Below, piece by piece: positions 33,134 to 45,306 of a stretch of DNA of 64,000 bases. Position 1 is the first letter of the stretch. Every line of letters begins with the position of its first letter. The notes under the pieces are model-generated. The model was not told the DNA's origin. It did not search any database and was given only the letters and a program-made list of their open reading frames with translations. The translations under genes were made by a program, and so were the position numbers. This DNA is from Paenarthrobacter aurescens TC1 (GTDB lineage: Bacteria; Actinomycetota; Actinomycetes; Actinomycetales; Micrococcaceae), in the NCBI GenBank assembly GCA_000014925.1, contig CP000474.1, positions 62,001 to 126,000 of the forward strand, read 5' to 3'.

Positions 33134-33634
33134 ATGCGGAACCTCATCTGGGTGGCGTTCACGGAGCCCGTCTCGCCGGGGCTGGTCTTTCCGCGCAGCG
33201 ACTGGCCGCTCCACATCACGCTGTTAAGGTTCGACGTCGGCGCGAACGTGAGTGCCGACGTCGCCGATGTCCTTGCGGACCAGGCCGAAGCGCCGGTCAA
33301 GGGTGCGCTTGGTACCCGGCTGAGAGTGGGCGAAGAGGCGGGCTTTGGGCATATGGGGTCCATCCCGGTGAGCCTGATCGAGCACAACCCGCTGCTTCAG
33401 GGGTTGCATGAAGAGATCGTGGACGCCGTGAACAGCATCGGCGGGAGGATAGCTACGCCGAACTATGTGATGGAACGCTTCCGGCCGCACATCTCGCACC
33501 ACGACGGCAAGAGACCAAAGTCCGGAGACGCCGTCGTGCTTGACCAAGTAGCCCTGGTGGACATGGCTCCCGAAGGCGACCACACCATCCGGCGCATCCT
33601 CAGGCTCTGGACTCAGGACACCAAAACCGGCTGA
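33134..33634 (+). CDS. 2'-5' RNA ligase / cyclic phosphodiesterase family protein
   Basis: This 166-residue protein belongs to the 2H phosphoesterase superfamily. The first motif is LHITLLRF (His27, Thr29) and the second FRPHISHH (His119, Ser121), the paired HxT/S signatures that bind 2',3'-cyclic phosphate ends. The cellular substrate is unknown. An alternative start is ATG 33128, two codons earlier. Confidence 0.8.
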   Translation: MRNLIWVAFTEPVSPGLVFPRSDWPLHITLLRFDVGANVSADVADVLADQAEAPVKGALGTRLRVGEEAGFGHMGSIPVSLIEHNPLLQGLHEEIVDAVNSIGGRIATPNYVMERFRPHISHHDGKRPKSGDAVVLDQVALVDMAPEGDHTIRRILRLWTQDTKTG

Positions 33635-33644
33635 AGACACGGCA

Positions 33645-33684
33645 ACGGGCTGAAGACACCCATATCCAAGCGTCCTCAGCCCGT
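33645..33684. terminator. Hairpin between convergent genes
   Basis: Arms around ACGGGCTGAAGAC (from 33645) and GTCCTCAGCCCGT (to 33684) pair with one or two mismatches. It lies between the convergent RNA-ligase-like and phosphoglucomutase genes. There is no clear T-tract. Confidence 0.4.
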
Positions 33685-33756
33685 CTCAGGGCCCTTAGCG
33701 AATATGTGCGTCGCCAACGGCCGAAGCCATCGCGGCACGAAGGTCACCCACAAGCA

Positions 33757-35418
<1,662 letters not shown>

Positions 35419-35425
35419 GGGGTCC

Positions 35426-35431
35426 AGCATG
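35426..35431 (-). promoter_or_regulatory. -10-like element of a leaderless promoter for pgm
   Basis: On the minus strand CATGCT stands seven bases before ATG 35418, and no ribosome site is present. Confidence 0.35.
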
Positions 35432-35557
35432 CCAGACCGCGGCGCAAGCCGGAACGAAATGTCCGTGTTGCGGCCCCTGTGACGCCGAATGGCGGAATCG
35501 CGATCGCAAAAGGCTAAAGATTAACCCCTCGTTCAAGAGCGGCTGCTAGCAAAACAA

Positions 35558-35589
35558 CGCTCCGCCCGGTCTTGAACCAGGGCGGAGCG
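35558..35589 (-). terminator. Terminator-like hairpin after the SDR gene
   Basis: A 10-bp stem CGCTCCGCCC / GGGCGGAGCG with a 12-base loop lies 25 bp past the SDR stop. On the minus strand it is followed by TTGTTTTG, giving a T-rich end. Confidence 0.65.
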
Positions 35590-35614
35590 ACGTCGTCCAA
35601 AGAGCTGCCGAGGG

Positions 35615-36370
35615 TTAGACGGCGGTGTACCCGCCATCGACAAGTACATACGAACCGGTCATGAAACTGGCCTTGTCGGAGAGGAGGAACGTGGTGACGT
35701 TCGCGATCTCCTCGGCCTTGCCCAACCGACCCAGCGGGTGCTTTGCTTCGAGCCCGCTGATGACTTCCTTCGGTGCGGCGGCCAGCAAGGGAGTATCGAT
35801 GTAGCCGGGGCCGATGGCGTTGACGCGAAGACCCTGTGCGCCGTATTCAGCGGCGGCGTTCTTGGTCAGGCCCACCACGCCGTGCTTGGCTGCGGTGTAC
35901 GCGGCGTTGCCTGGTGCAGCGACGGCGCCGTGGATTGAGGCCATGTTGACGATGGCGCCCTCGGAGGCGCCGGCGGCCAGGATCGCCGGGACCTGGTAGC
36001 GCATGCCGTACAGGACACCGCTCAGGTTGATGGCAATGACCCTGTCCCAGTCTTCGATGTCTACTTCGCCGACCGGGGCGCTGGCTCCGCCGATTCCGGC
36101 GTTGTTGACGGCGTAGTTGAGGGCACCATAGGTCTCGATTGCGAAGTCCACGGCTTTCTTGCTGTCCTCGGCCACGGCGGTGTTGCCTTGGAAGGCAACT
36201 GCTGTGCCGCCGTCGGCCGTGATCTGGTCAGCCACGCGTGTGGCGGCGTCGAGATTGACGTCCACAACAACAACGTTGACGCCGTTCTTCGCGAGGTCCT
36301 TGCTGATCGCTTCTCCGAGTCCCGAGCCGCCGCCAGTGACGAGCGCGGTCTTGCCTTCGAAGTTACCCAT
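35615..36370 (-). CDS. SDR-family oxidoreductase
   Basis: This 251-residue classical SDR has TGGGSGLGEA (about 12-21) for the cofactor, NNAG, and the YTAAK catalytic pair (about 158-162) with the upstream Ser. The C-terminal SYVLVDGGYTAV is typical. An Asp after the second strand (VVVDVNLD) suggests NAD preference. Substrate is unknown. A strong AAGGAGG site precedes ATG 36370. It is a single gene ending in a hairpin terminator. Confidence 0.92.
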   Translation of the reverse strand: MGNFEGKTALVTGGGSGLGEAISKDLAKNGVNVVVVDVNLDAATRVADQITADGGTAVAFQGNTAVAEDSKKAVDFAIETYGALNYAVNNAGIGGASAPVGEVDIEDWDRVIAINLSGVLYGMRYQVPAILAAGASEGAIVNMASIHGAVAAPGNAAYTAAKHGVVGLTKNAAAEYGAQGLRVNAIGPGYIDTPLLAAAPKEVISGLEAKHPLGRLGKAEEIANVTTFLLSDKASFMTGSYVLVDGGYTAV

Positions 36371-36562
36371 GATTCCTCCTTCGCGGGGTTGACCCGCAGA
36401 TTTCGTAGTTAGCGCTGCTTAGGTCGCTATTAATGCCAACCGGGTCCCTTCCCGGCATATTCCATGCATTTACATGAATCCAGTCACAGCAACGGGCCCT
36501 ACTTATGCGGTGCCCCCGGCGGCGGTAGTGTTGGGTTCAAAGACCAATCCAGGGGGATTTCT

Positions 36563-37192
36563 ATGTCAGACCAGCCAGCCAGGGGCAACGAGGACAAGCC
36601 GTCCGGCTACGAACCGCCGCAGTATGTTCCGCCGGCACAGTTCAGCGCTCCCGAGTCCACCACGCACCATCAGGGCACGCCCGCCGAGTACGCGCCGGAG
36701 CAGGGCGCCAACGCTACCCAGCCGCTCCCGCCCTACGAGCAGAGCGCGCACGGGCAGAATCCGTACGCTCAGCCACAGCAGCCCGCCGGCGCGTACGCAC
36801 CGGGCGACTACAGTCAGCAGCCCCCGTCACCGTACGGTCAGCCGCCGAGCCCCTACCAGCAGCAGGCCTTCAACCAGCAGCCTTACGGTCAGCCGCAGTC
36901 GCCGTACGGCCAGCCCGCCTACTACGCCATGCAGGCCGAGCCCAAGGGCCTGAGCATCGCCAGCATGTGCTGCGGCATCGCCGTCTACGTTGGCTTCGGA
37001 TTCTTCATCCTCCCGCAGATCGCAGCCGTGATCCTGGGTCACCTCGCCCTGAAACGCGAGCCCGCGGGAAAGGGCATGGCAATAGCCGGCCTGGTGATGG
37101 GATACCTCGGTGTGGCCCTGACGGTGATTTTTGGCATCATTTTCTTCATCGCCATCGGCGCGTCAAGCAGCAGCTATAACAACAGGTTCTAA
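36563..37192 (+). CDS. DUF4190 membrane protein with Pro/Gln/Tyr-rich N-terminus
   Basis: This 209-residue protein has a cytoplasmic low-complexity region of about 135 residues, with PYGQP and QSPYGQP repeats. Two transmembrane helices follow (about 142-170 and 184-205), separated by GHLALKREPAGKGMAIAGLV, the DUF4190 signature. Such proteins are common in actinobacteria and have no assigned function. AGGGGGA precedes ATG 36563; the upstream frame is not supported. A cruciform-like terminator follows. Confidence 0.85.
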   Translation: MSDQPARGNEDKPSGYEPPQYVPPAQFSAPESTTHHQGTPAEYAPEQGANATQPLPPYEQSAHGQNPYAQPQQPAGAYAPGDYSQQPPSPYGQPPSPYQQQAFNQQPYGQPQSPYGQPAYYAMQAEPKGLSIASMCCGIAVYVGFGFFILPQIAAVILGHLALKREPAGKGMAIAGLVMGYLGVALTVIFGIIFFIAIGASSSSYNNRF

Positions 37193-37199
37193 ACCGCAT

Positions 37200-37256
37200 A
37201 CGACGGCGACCCTTGCGTCAGGTGGGAATCCCACCGAACGCAAGGGTCGCCGTCGT
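37200..37256. terminator. Nested hairpin between convergent genes
   Basis: A 19-bp perfect outer stem (37200-37218 with 37238-37256) encloses a second palindrome GGTGGGAATCCCACC. It lies between the convergent DUF4190 and POT transporter genes and probably ends transcription on both strands. Confidence 0.7.
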
Positions 37257-37276
37257 TGTGTCGTCAGCCGGGAAGT

Positions 37277-38746
<1,470 letters not shown>

Positions 38747-38830
38747 TTTCTCAATGCTGGCACTGACTGCGGGCATTGTCACATCGATGAATGCCCGGGG
38801 CAACCACTTTCCATATGTTAGACACGAGTC

Positions 38831-40267
38831 TCAGGGGGTCTCGAGGGCGGCTGCCAGCTGGAGAAGCAGCAGTTCAGATCCCATCCGGCCGATAACCTGA
38901 ATCCCCATCGGCAGCCCGGCAGCTGTTGTATGCACCGGAATGCTGATCGCCGGAAGCCCGCACACGTTCACCATGGAGGACCAAGGCGCGTACTCGCATT
39001 GCCTTTTGTAGTCCTCATCCGCGTCGCCGGCCCACTCGCTCGGCCACGGTTCGCCGCTGTGTCCGCCGCCGGTAAACCAGCCGATGGGACGCGGTGTCTG
39101 CGCCAACGTCGGCATGAGGATCACGTCCCATTCGGAGTATTGGATGACCGTGTCGTGCTCGAACTGCCGCAGGAAACCCAATGCCTCGTTGACCTTCACA
39201 GCGCTCCGCTGTTGCGCCCGACGCCGGAACGTCCGGGTCAACGGGGTCAGCAACGCCTCGCGTTGAGGTGCTATCCGCGCACTCCCGACGCCGGCAGTCC
39301 AGGCCGTTGTGAACGCTTCCGGATAGCGGTTATCGTAGCGGATTTCCGCTTCAGTGAGGCTGTGACCGGTCTTCTCGAGCAACTCGGCCCCACGTGCCAG
39401 AGCGTCCATCGCTTCCGGCTCCACCTCGAACGGATACACGCCGGCCCAGGGGCTGTCCAGGCTTACCCCGATCCTCAGGGGTTCCGGCGCCAGCCCCACA
39501 TTGGCGAGGTAACCGCCGTCGGGCGCTTGATGCTGGGGTACCAGTGCGTCCATCAGCAACGCCGCATCCGCCGCCGTTCTTGCGAGCGGTCCCGCAACCA
39601 CCAACTTGGCGGCATCTCCCGCGCTGGCCCCGGATGGCACCAACCCGCGTCCCGGCTTCAGCCCCACCAGACCGCAAGCGCCGGCAGGAATACGGATGGA
39701 GCCGCCGCCGTCGGTCCCCGGAGCAAACGGAACAAGTCCCGCGGCCACCGCCGCGGCGCTACCGCCCGAGGATCCACCGGAGCTTCGCGCCAGGGAATGC
39801 GGATTGCGCGACGGCGGCGCCACGCGGTTTTCGCTGTAGGCGGTCAGTCCGAACTCTGGAACCTGCGTCTTACCCAGCGAGATTACGCCTTGATCCTTCA
39901 GGGCTGCTGCAAGGGCACCGTCCTCCGGCGCAGGCTTATGCTCGAGGGCTGCGCTGCCGTGCGTGGTGGGCACGCCGGCCACATCGGTGAGGTCCTTGAA
40001 GGCGATGGGCATGCCGTGAAGCAGGGGCAGCTTTTCGGGGCGGCCCTCCCGGATCAGCTTCGCGTGCAGCTTGTCCGCGGCCTTGGCGTCGGTGACGGCT
40101 TGCTCGGCAGTCACTGTGACAAAGGCGCCCAGTTGCCTGTTCCGCGATTCGATGGCCGACAGGAAGTGCGATGCTGCCTCCCGCGCTGAGAGTTCCCCCG
40201 AAGCCAAGGCATCGCGGAGCTCTACAGCTGTGAGTCGTGAAAGGTCCTGCGATGAGGGATCAACCAA
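38831..40267 (-). CDS. Amidase (amidase signature family)
   Basis: This 478-residue protein is an amidase-signature enzyme with the Ser-cisSer-Lys triad: Lys91 (GMPIAFKD), cis-Ser166 in SSGGSSGGSA and nucleophile Ser190 in DGGGSIRIP. It hydrolyses amides; the substrate is unknown, and GatA-like features beyond the core are lacking. I favour TTG 40267, which overlaps the stop of the upstream peptidase gene by eight bases, with GGAG ten bases before. GTG 40312 is an alternative giving 493 residues. Coupling to an S51 peptidase suggests peptide or amide scavenging. Confidence 0.88.
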   Translation of the reverse strand: MVDPSSQDLSRLTAVELRDALASGELSAREAASHFLSAIESRNRQLGAFVTVTAEQAVTDAKAADKLHAKLIREGRPEKLPLLHGMPIAFKDLTDVAGVPTTHGSAALEHKPAPEDGALAAALKDQGVISLGKTQVPEFGLTAYSENRVAPPSRNPHSLARSSGGSSGGSAAAVAAGLVPFAPGTDGGGSIRIPAGACGLVGLKPGRGLVPSGASAGDAAKLVVAGPLARTAADAALLMDALVPQHQAPDGGYLANVGLAPEPLRIGVSLDSPWAGVYPFEVEPEAMDALARGAELLEKTGHSLTEAEIRYDNRYPEAFTTAWTAGVGSARIAPQREALLTPLTRTFRRRAQQRSAVKVNEALGFLRQFEHDTVIQYSEWDVILMPTLAQTPRPIGWFTGGGHSGEPWPSEWAGDADEDYKRQCEYAPWSSMVNVCGLPAISIPVHTTAAGLPMGIQVIGRMGSELLLLQLAAALETP

Positions 40268-41003
40268 GGAAACGCGACTCCAACCGTTCCTCCACAGCAA
40301 CAGCGTCCACACTCTCGCCGGCGCCTGCAGTCACCCGGAAGGCGGCCTTGTTCTTCACTTCGGACACCACTTCCGCGAGTTCCGTGCCCCGGTAAACCAG
40401 CCCCACGCCGTCGTCCGTGCAGTGCGTCTCACCGAGCGTTCCGTTGGCCACCAACCTGTGGATGGCGGGTGCCCGACGTGGTTCGGAGTCGTAGTGGACG
40501 CCGTTGCCATAGGGGAGGAAACCGAGCGCGTTGGTGACAGGCTTGAGCTCCGGACCAAAGGAATCGGTGACGCCGCCTTGGTACCAACAGATGGACCCGG
40601 CCGAGACGCCGGCCAGCACTACGCCGCTTTCCCAGGCCTTCCGCATAATTCCGTCCAGTCCGTGTGCCCGCCAAACTGCCAGGAGGTTCACCACCGACCC
40701 ACCGTTCACCCACACCACGTCCTGCTCCAGAAGGTGCGCTTCCGGGTCCTCGATGTTGGGCATCGTGAAGAGGCTGAGGTGGCTGAAGTCGAACCCCGCA
40801 ATGCGTGCTGCCTGATCCATTTCAGCCGCCCACCAGCGCTGATCACCCGACGCCGTACCGATGTGTGTCACCCGCGGCGCACGGCCGGAGACGCCGGACA
40901 ACTCCACGGCGTAATGCATCAGGTGGTTGAACTCGATCCTGGTGCGTTCGCCGGGCTTGTATCCACCGGACGTTGCCAGAATGGTCGGCTGCCCAGTAGC
41001 CAT
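40260..41003 (-). CDS. Peptidase E / S51 (class I glutamine amidotransferase-like)
   Basis: This 247-residue protein has the S51 nucleophile elbow AGVSAGSICW with Ser134, preceded by WVNGGSVVNLLAVW. S51 peptidases (PepE, cyanophycinase) cut aspartyl dipeptides or related bonds. The start ATG 41003 has TAGGAG nine bases upstream; the frame is open to 41075 but without such support. It overlaps the amidase gene downstream. Confidence 0.85.
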   Translation of the reverse strand: MATGQPTILATSGGYKPGERTRIEFNHLMHYAVELSGVSGRAPRVTHIGTASGDQRWWAAEMDQAARIAGFDFSHLSLFTMPNIEDPEAHLLEQDVVWVNGGSVVNLLAVWRAHGLDGIMRKAWESGVVLAGVSAGSICWYQGGVTDSFGPELKPVTNALGFLPYGNGVHYDSEPRRAPAIHRLVANGTLGETHCTDDGVGLVYRGTELAEVVSEVKNKAAFRVTAGAGESVDAVAVEERLESRFLG

Positions 41004-41157
41004 TGGGGGTACTCCTAACGGGCCGAGGGTGGGTGGCTTCCGTCCCAGTCTTAACGTCCGGGCGTCGGGAAGCAAGGGCGGGCTTTCCGTGAAGTTACGG
41101 TGTCACGCCTCGGGGACTAGGCTGGATGCTGGACTTAATCGATGGGAAGGGACCGCT

Positions 41158-41484
41158 ATGAGCGACTTCGATACCGTGCCTGTGGGCGACATTCCGGCCG
41201 ACGCCAGCATTCTGGACGTCCGCGAAGATTACGAGTGGGTGGCCGGGCACGCCGAAGGTGCACGCCACATTCCCATGGACCAACTGCCCGCGCGCTTGGA
41301 AGAACTCGATCCTGACGACGACCTGTTCGTCATCTGCCGGACCGGAGGCCGCTCCTTCCGGGCGGTGCAATGGCTGGTGGGCCAAGGCTACTCTGCCGTC
41401 AATGTTGCCGGCGGCATGGACATGTGGTTTGAGGCCGGAAAGCCGATGGTGTCAGACAACGGGCTCAAACCGGTTGTCCTGTAA
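41158..41484 (+). CDS. Rhodanese-like sulfurtransferase (single domain)
   Basis: This 108-residue protein is one rhodanese domain with LDVREDYEWVAGHAEGA and the catalytic loop CRTGGRS (Cys60), followed by NVAGGMDMW. It transfers sulfane sulfur in the cytoplasm; the acceptor is unknown. GGAAGGGA precedes ATG 41158, and the longer frame upstream is not supported. Confidence 0.92.
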   Translation: MSDFDTVPVGDIPADASILDVREDYEWVAGHAEGARHIPMDQLPARLEELDPDDDLFVICRTGGRSFRAVQWLVGQGYSAVNVAGGMDMWFEAGKPMVSDNGLKPVVL

Positions 41485-41516
41485 CCTGCGCATATAACCA
41501 GCAAGGAATATTTCGG

Positions 41517-42449
41517 ATGTCGGCAGTTACCTACACCTTCCTCGGCCCCCAAGGCACCTTCACCGAGGCTGCGCTCATGCAGGTGCCGGGTGCTGCCGAC
41601 GCCACACGCATCCCCTGCACCAACGTCAACACAGCGCTGGAGCGGGTCCGTGCCGGCGAGGCGGATGCGGCCATGGTCCCCATCGAGAACTCGGTGGAGG
41701 GCGGGGTCACTGCCACCCTGGACGCGATCGCCACAGGCCAAGAGCTCCGGATCATCCGTGAGGCCCTTGTCCCCATCACCTTCGTGCTCGTGGCGAGGCC
41801 CGGCGTCGAGCTTTCAGACATCAAACGGATCTCGACGCACGGCCATGCGTGGGCGCAATGCCGTTTGTGGGTGGATGAGCACCTTCCGAACGCCGATTAC
41901 GTTCCGGGATCGTCGACGGCGGCGTCCGCCATGGGCCTGCTGGAGGACGACGCTCCCTATGAGGCCGCCATCTGTGCCCCGTTGATTGCTGCCGAACAAC
42001 CGGGCCTGAACGTTCTGGCCGAGGACATCGGAGACAACCCCGACGCGGTCACGCGGTTCATCCTGGTGAGTCGCCCCGGTGCCCTGCCCGAGCGAACCGG
42101 GGCAGACAAGACCACCGTGGTGGTGCCCCTGCCGGAGGATCACCCCGGTGCGCTCATGGAAATACTGGACCAGTTCGCCTCCCGCGGAGTGAACCTCAGC
42201 CGCATCGAATCTCGCCCCACTGGACAGTACCTGGGCCACTACTTCTTCAGCATCGACGCCGACGGACACGCCACCGATTCGCGGGTTGCCGACGCCCTTG
42301 CTGGCCTCCACCGGATCAGTCCGGCAACCCGATTCCTGGGCTCCTACGCCCGAGCGGACAAGCAGCCGGCCGTGGTTGCCCCGCACACATCGGACGCTGC
42401 TTTCGCCTCGGCTCACGCATGGGTGGATTCAATTCTTAAGGGCTCATAG
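41517..42449 (+). CDS. pheA: Prephenate dehydratase
   Basis: This 310-residue monofunctional enzyme converts prephenate to phenylpyruvate in phenylalanine synthesis. The dehydratase domain spans about 5-185 (TFLGPQGTFTEAAL, VPIENSVEGGV, and the SSTAASAMGLL segment near 140). A C-terminal ACT regulatory domain follows (about 200-275) with the ESRP motif and LGHYFFSIDADGH, the usual phenylalanine-binding part. AAGGA lies nine bases before ATG 41517. No chorismate mutase domain is fused. Confidence 0.95.
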   Translation: MSAVTYTFLGPQGTFTEAALMQVPGAADATRIPCTNVNTALERVRAGEADAAMVPIENSVEGGVTATLDAIATGQELRIIREALVPITFVLVARPGVELSDIKRISTHGHAWAQCRLWVDEHLPNADYVPGSSTAASAMGLLEDDAPYEAAICAPLIAAEQPGLNVLAEDIGDNPDAVTRFILVSRPGALPERTGADKTTVVVPLPEDHPGALMEILDQFASRGVNLSRIESRPTGQYLGHYFFSIDADGHATDSRVADALAGLHRISPATRFLGSYARADKQPAVVAPHTSDAAFASAHAWVDSILKGS

Positions 42450-42553
42450 GCGCTGTCCACAGGCAGAACGGCGGCCCTTTCGCAAGGATGCTTCTGTGCG
42501 TATGCTTGCCTGATCCATAAACGATGGATGAATGCCAAATGAAGGGAGCGGTC

Positions 42554-42784
42554 ATGACGGTCCACAGCGATGACAAAGACGGCCAGGGCATGATCGTCAA
42601 TCCCAAGCCTTCAAGTGAAAACAAAGATGACTGGGACGGCGACGATGCTGATCGTGCGGATCGCCTGCGTTTTGAAGAAGAACAAGCCATGATCAAGGAG
42701 CAGTCCGAGGCTCGGGCTGCCGCCAAGGCCGCGGCCGAAGAAGCCGAGAGTAAAGCGGCTCAACCTGAAAAAGGCGCTGTCTAG
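42554..42784 (+). CDS. Small acidic hypothetical protein
   Basis: This 76-residue, highly charged protein has an acidic middle (DDWDGDDADRADRLRFEEE) and a C-terminal Ala/Glu/Lys helix that may be a coiled coil. No domain was recognised. GAAGGGAG precedes ATG 42554, which I prefer over ATG 42524. Its stop overlaps the stop of the convergent lipid kinase by four bases. Confidence 0.6.
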   Translation: MTVHSDDKDGQGMIVNPKPSSENKDDWDGDDADRADRLRFEEEQAMIKEQSEARAAAKAAAEEAESKAAQPEKGAV

Positions 42785-43842
42785 GCGGTCTTGGCCTTCG
42801 GTACGCGCACCAACAATGACCCTGGCGCTACCTGGACGGTGACCGTCGTCGCCTCACCCGACGGGTCGCCGTCGAGCTGGGTAGCCATCGGTTCCTGACT
42901 GCGGATGGTGACTTTACCGGAGCGGTAGAAGCTCATCATCGGCAAGTTGGCGTTGTGCTTGAACAGGACTTTTGTGTACATGGCGAGCCAGCCGAAGGCG
43001 CTGCGCGGGCTCATCACCACAATGTCCAACATGCCGTCGTCGATCATGGCCTGCGGGATGAAGTCGATGCCGCCTGGAATCAATCCACAGTTGGCGAACA
43101 GCACGCTGCGTATCTTCCGTGTCTGCTCGGGCTGGTCATCCATGGTGATGGTGACGCGTTTGCGGCGACCAGGAAGGTGACGGACGCCGGCCTCGGTGTA
43201 AGCCAGCCAGCCGACGCTCTTCTTGAGGTTGTCCCTGGTGTCGCCAACAACCTCGGCGTCCAAGCCCATGCCCGCGATAACCAGGAACGTGTGCTCGGCA
43301 GACTCACCGGTGATGTCGTTGTCGATGCCCATGGTGGCGGTGTCAATGAAACGCTGGTGGCCGAACAACGCAACCTGAATGCAGTCCGCGATGTCCGTGA
43401 CATCCAGGTCAACGTTGCGCGCCAGCAGGTTTCCGGTGCCCAACGGGATGAGGCCCATGGCCACGTTCTTGTGCGCCAAGCACTCAGCCACGACGCGCAC
43501 TGTACCGTCGCCGCCGCAGGCAAGGACGACGTCGGCTCCGTAGGCCAGCGCTTGGCGCGACTGGCCATAGCCGGGATCGTCCACGGTGGTTTCAAAAAAC
43601 TTGGGCGCGTCCCAACCGGCAAGATCGCAGGCGTCAATAATGGCCTGGCGGGCTACTTCCGCGTTGTTTTTCACCGGATTCAGGATCACAGCAACCCGCT
43701 GATCCCCGGGGCCCGGCTTGTGGGCGTCCTCGCGAACCGCGCTCCTGATGTGGCGGGCTTTCAATCGGCGCACACCCCACCAACTGGAGACGGCAAACGC
43801 CACGCCCCCAGCGAGAATCAGGTACAGGATCCAGTCGCTCAT
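42781..43842 (-). CDS. Diacylglycerol kinase-like lipid kinase (DagK/YegS family)
   Basis: This 353-residue protein has an N-terminal membrane helix (4-22) and a lipid kinase catalytic domain with LNPVKNN and [13 protein letters not shown] (GGDGT 110-114), then GTGNLLARN. It phosphorylates diacylglycerol or a related lipid at the inner membrane face. The start ATG 43842 places the transmembrane helix first; the upstream open frame runs through the serS gene and is spurious. It is divergent from serS. Confidence 0.88.
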   Translation of the reverse strand: MSDWILYLILAGGVAFAVSSWWGVRRLKARHIRSAVREDAHKPGPGDQRVAVILNPVKNNAEVARQAIIDACDLAGWDAPKFFETTVDDPGYGQSRQALAYGADVVLACGGDGTVRVVAECLAHKNVAMGLIPLGTGNLLARNVDLDVTDIADCIQVALFGHQRFIDTATMGIDNDITGESAEHTFLVIAGMGLDAEVVGDTRDNLKKSVGWLAYTEAGVRHLPGRRKRVTITMDDQPEQTRKIRSVLFANCGLIPGGIDFIPQAMIDDGMLDIVVMSPRSAFGWLAMYTKVLFKHNANLPMMSFYRSGKVTIRSQEPMATQLDGDPSGEATTVTVQVAPGSLLVRVPKAKTA

Positions 43843-43942
43843 GTGCTCCAACACTATCGTCCTGGGCACTACTGAATTTCCCCGATTGGTGGGACGCCAG
43901 ACTCGTGGAGGGCCTGGCTCCGGGAAGTCGCAGCCGATTCGA

Positions 43943-43948
43943 TACTCT
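43943..43948 (+). promoter_or_regulatory. -10 element of a leaderless promoter for serS
   Basis: TACTCT is a good TANNNT -10, followed by exactly six bases and GTG 43955. There is no Shine-Dalgarno sequence. Confidence 0.55.
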
Positions 43949-43954
43949 TGTCTG

Positions 43955-45235
43955 GTGATCGACGTAAAAGACCTCAGCGAAAATCCGGACAAGTTCCGTG
44001 CCAGCCAGCGCGCCCGTGGTGCCGACGAGTCCGTTGTGGACGCGATCATCTCCGCTGACTCCGATCGCCGCGCGGCCCTGATCCGGCATGAAACCCTCCG
44101 CGCCGAGCAGAACGCCTTCGGTAAGAAGGTGGCACAGGCCAAGGGCGAGGAAAAGCAGGCCCTGCTGGCCGAGGTCAAGGAACTCGCCAACTCGGTCAAG
44201 GCCGCTTCTGCTGAAGCCGCAGCTGCACAGGCCAAGCAGGAAGAGCTGCTCCGCGTCATCCCCAACCTGGTGGTGGACGGTGTCCCCGAGGGCGGCGAGG
44301 ATGACTACGTTGTGCTCAAGACCGTGGGTACGCCGCGTGAGTTCACGGACTTCGAGCCGAAGGATCACCTTGAAATCGGTGAGCTGATCGGCGCCATCGA
44401 CATGGAACGCGGTGCCAAGGTCTCCGGTTCACGTTTCTACTTCCTCCGTGGCGTCGGTGCCCGGTTGGAAATGGCGCTGCTGCAGATGGCCATGGAGCAG
44501 GCCATCGACGCTGGCTTCGTCCCCATGATCACCCCCACTTTGGTGCGTCCCGAGACCATGCAGGGCACCGGTTTTGATGTAAAGCACGACGCCGAGATCT
44601 ACCGTCTCGCTGAAGACGACCTTTACCTTGTGGGAACCTCGGAGGTGGCCCTCGCCGGCTACCACGCAGATGAGATCCTGGACCTTTCTGCGGGCCCCAT
44701 CCGCTACGCCGGCCAGAGCTCCTGCTACCGCCGTGAGGCCGGTTCGCACGGCAAGGACACCCGAGGCATCATCCGCGTGCACCAGTTCAACAAGGTGGAG
44801 ATGTTCATCTACACCACCGTTGAGGAAGCAGCGGCCGAGCACGAGCGCCTGCTGGCCTGGGAAGAGGAGATGCTTGCCAAGTGCGAGCTTCCTTACCGGG
44901 TGATCGACACCGCCGCCGGTGACCTGGGAATGTCTGCAGCCCGCAAGTTCGACTGTGAAGCCTGGGTCCCCACGCAGAACGCCTACCGTGAGCTCACCTC
45001 TACGTCCAACTGCACCACGTTCCAGGCACGCCGCCTCAACATCCGCGAACGCGTGATCAACGACGAAGGAGTTGCCAAGGGAACCCGCGCCGTTGCCACG
45101 CTGAACGGCACCCTGGCCACCACGCGCTGGATCGTTGCCATCCTCGAGCACCACCAGAACCCGGACGGCTCCGTCAACGTTCCCAAGGCACTGCAGAAGT
45201 ACCTTGGCGGGCTTGAGGTTCTGCCGGTTCTTTAG
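43955..45235 (+). CDS. serS: Seryl-tRNA synthetase
   Basis: This 426-residue class II aminoacyl-tRNA synthetase has an N-terminal tRNA-binding coiled coil (about 30-105). The catalytic core follows with motif 2 ([20 protein letters not shown], about 255-274) and motif 3 near the C-terminus ([20 protein letters not shown]). It charges tRNA-Ser, and also tRNA-Sec if present. The start GTG 43955 is supported by its leaderless promoter and by the family N-terminus [16 protein letters not shown] long hairpin follows the gene. Confidence 0.97.
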   Translation: MIDVKDLSENPDKFRASQRARGADESVVDAIISADSDRRAALIRHETLRAEQNAFGKKVAQAKGEEKQALLAEVKELANSVKAASAEAAAAQAKQEELLRVIPNLVVDGVPEGGEDDYVVLKTVGTPREFTDFEPKDHLEIGELIGAIDMERGAKVSGSRFYFLRGVGARLEMALLQMAMEQAIDAGFVPMITPTLVRPETMQGTGFDVKHDAEIYRLAEDDLYLVGTSEVALAGYHADEILDLSAGPIRYAGQSSCYRREAGSHGKDTRGIIRVHQFNKVEMFIYTTVEEAAAEHERLLAWEEEMLAKCELPYRVIDTAAGDLGMSAARKFDCEAWVPTQNAYRELTSTSNCTTFQARRLNIRERVINDEGVAKGTRAVATLNGTLATTRWIVAILEHHQNPDGSVNVPKALQKYLGGLEVLPVL

Positions 45236-45246
45236 TTTTTCGGCCG

Positions 45247-45306
45247 ACACCCACCTTCGGACAATTCACCCTCGAGCACGCGGGTGAATTGTCCGTAGGT
45301 GGGTGT
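45247..45306. repeat. 25-bp inverted repeat after serS (terminator-like, repeat family)
   Basis: Arms at 45247-45271 and 45282-45306 pair with a single mismatch; the core is GGACAATTCACCC and its complement. It overlaps the last few codons and the stop of the convergent AbiEi-like gene and follows the serS stop by 11 bp. TTTCTTG follows on the plus side. The core recurs upstream of the same AbiEi-like gene. Confidence 0.75.

Noticed and set aside
38930..40189. 419-codon plus-strand open frame opposite the amidase
   Set aside because: Its composition (Arg/His/Gly-rich) is that of an antisense frame, and the amidase triad on the other strand is decisive.
42955..43875. 306-codon plus-strand open frame opposite the lipid kinase
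   Set aside because: It is antisense to a gene with a clear GGDGT motif, and its composition is non-coding.
43843..44265. N-terminal extension of the lipid kinase frame
   Set aside because: It runs antisense through the start of serS; the membrane helix at ATG 43842 marks the real N-terminus.
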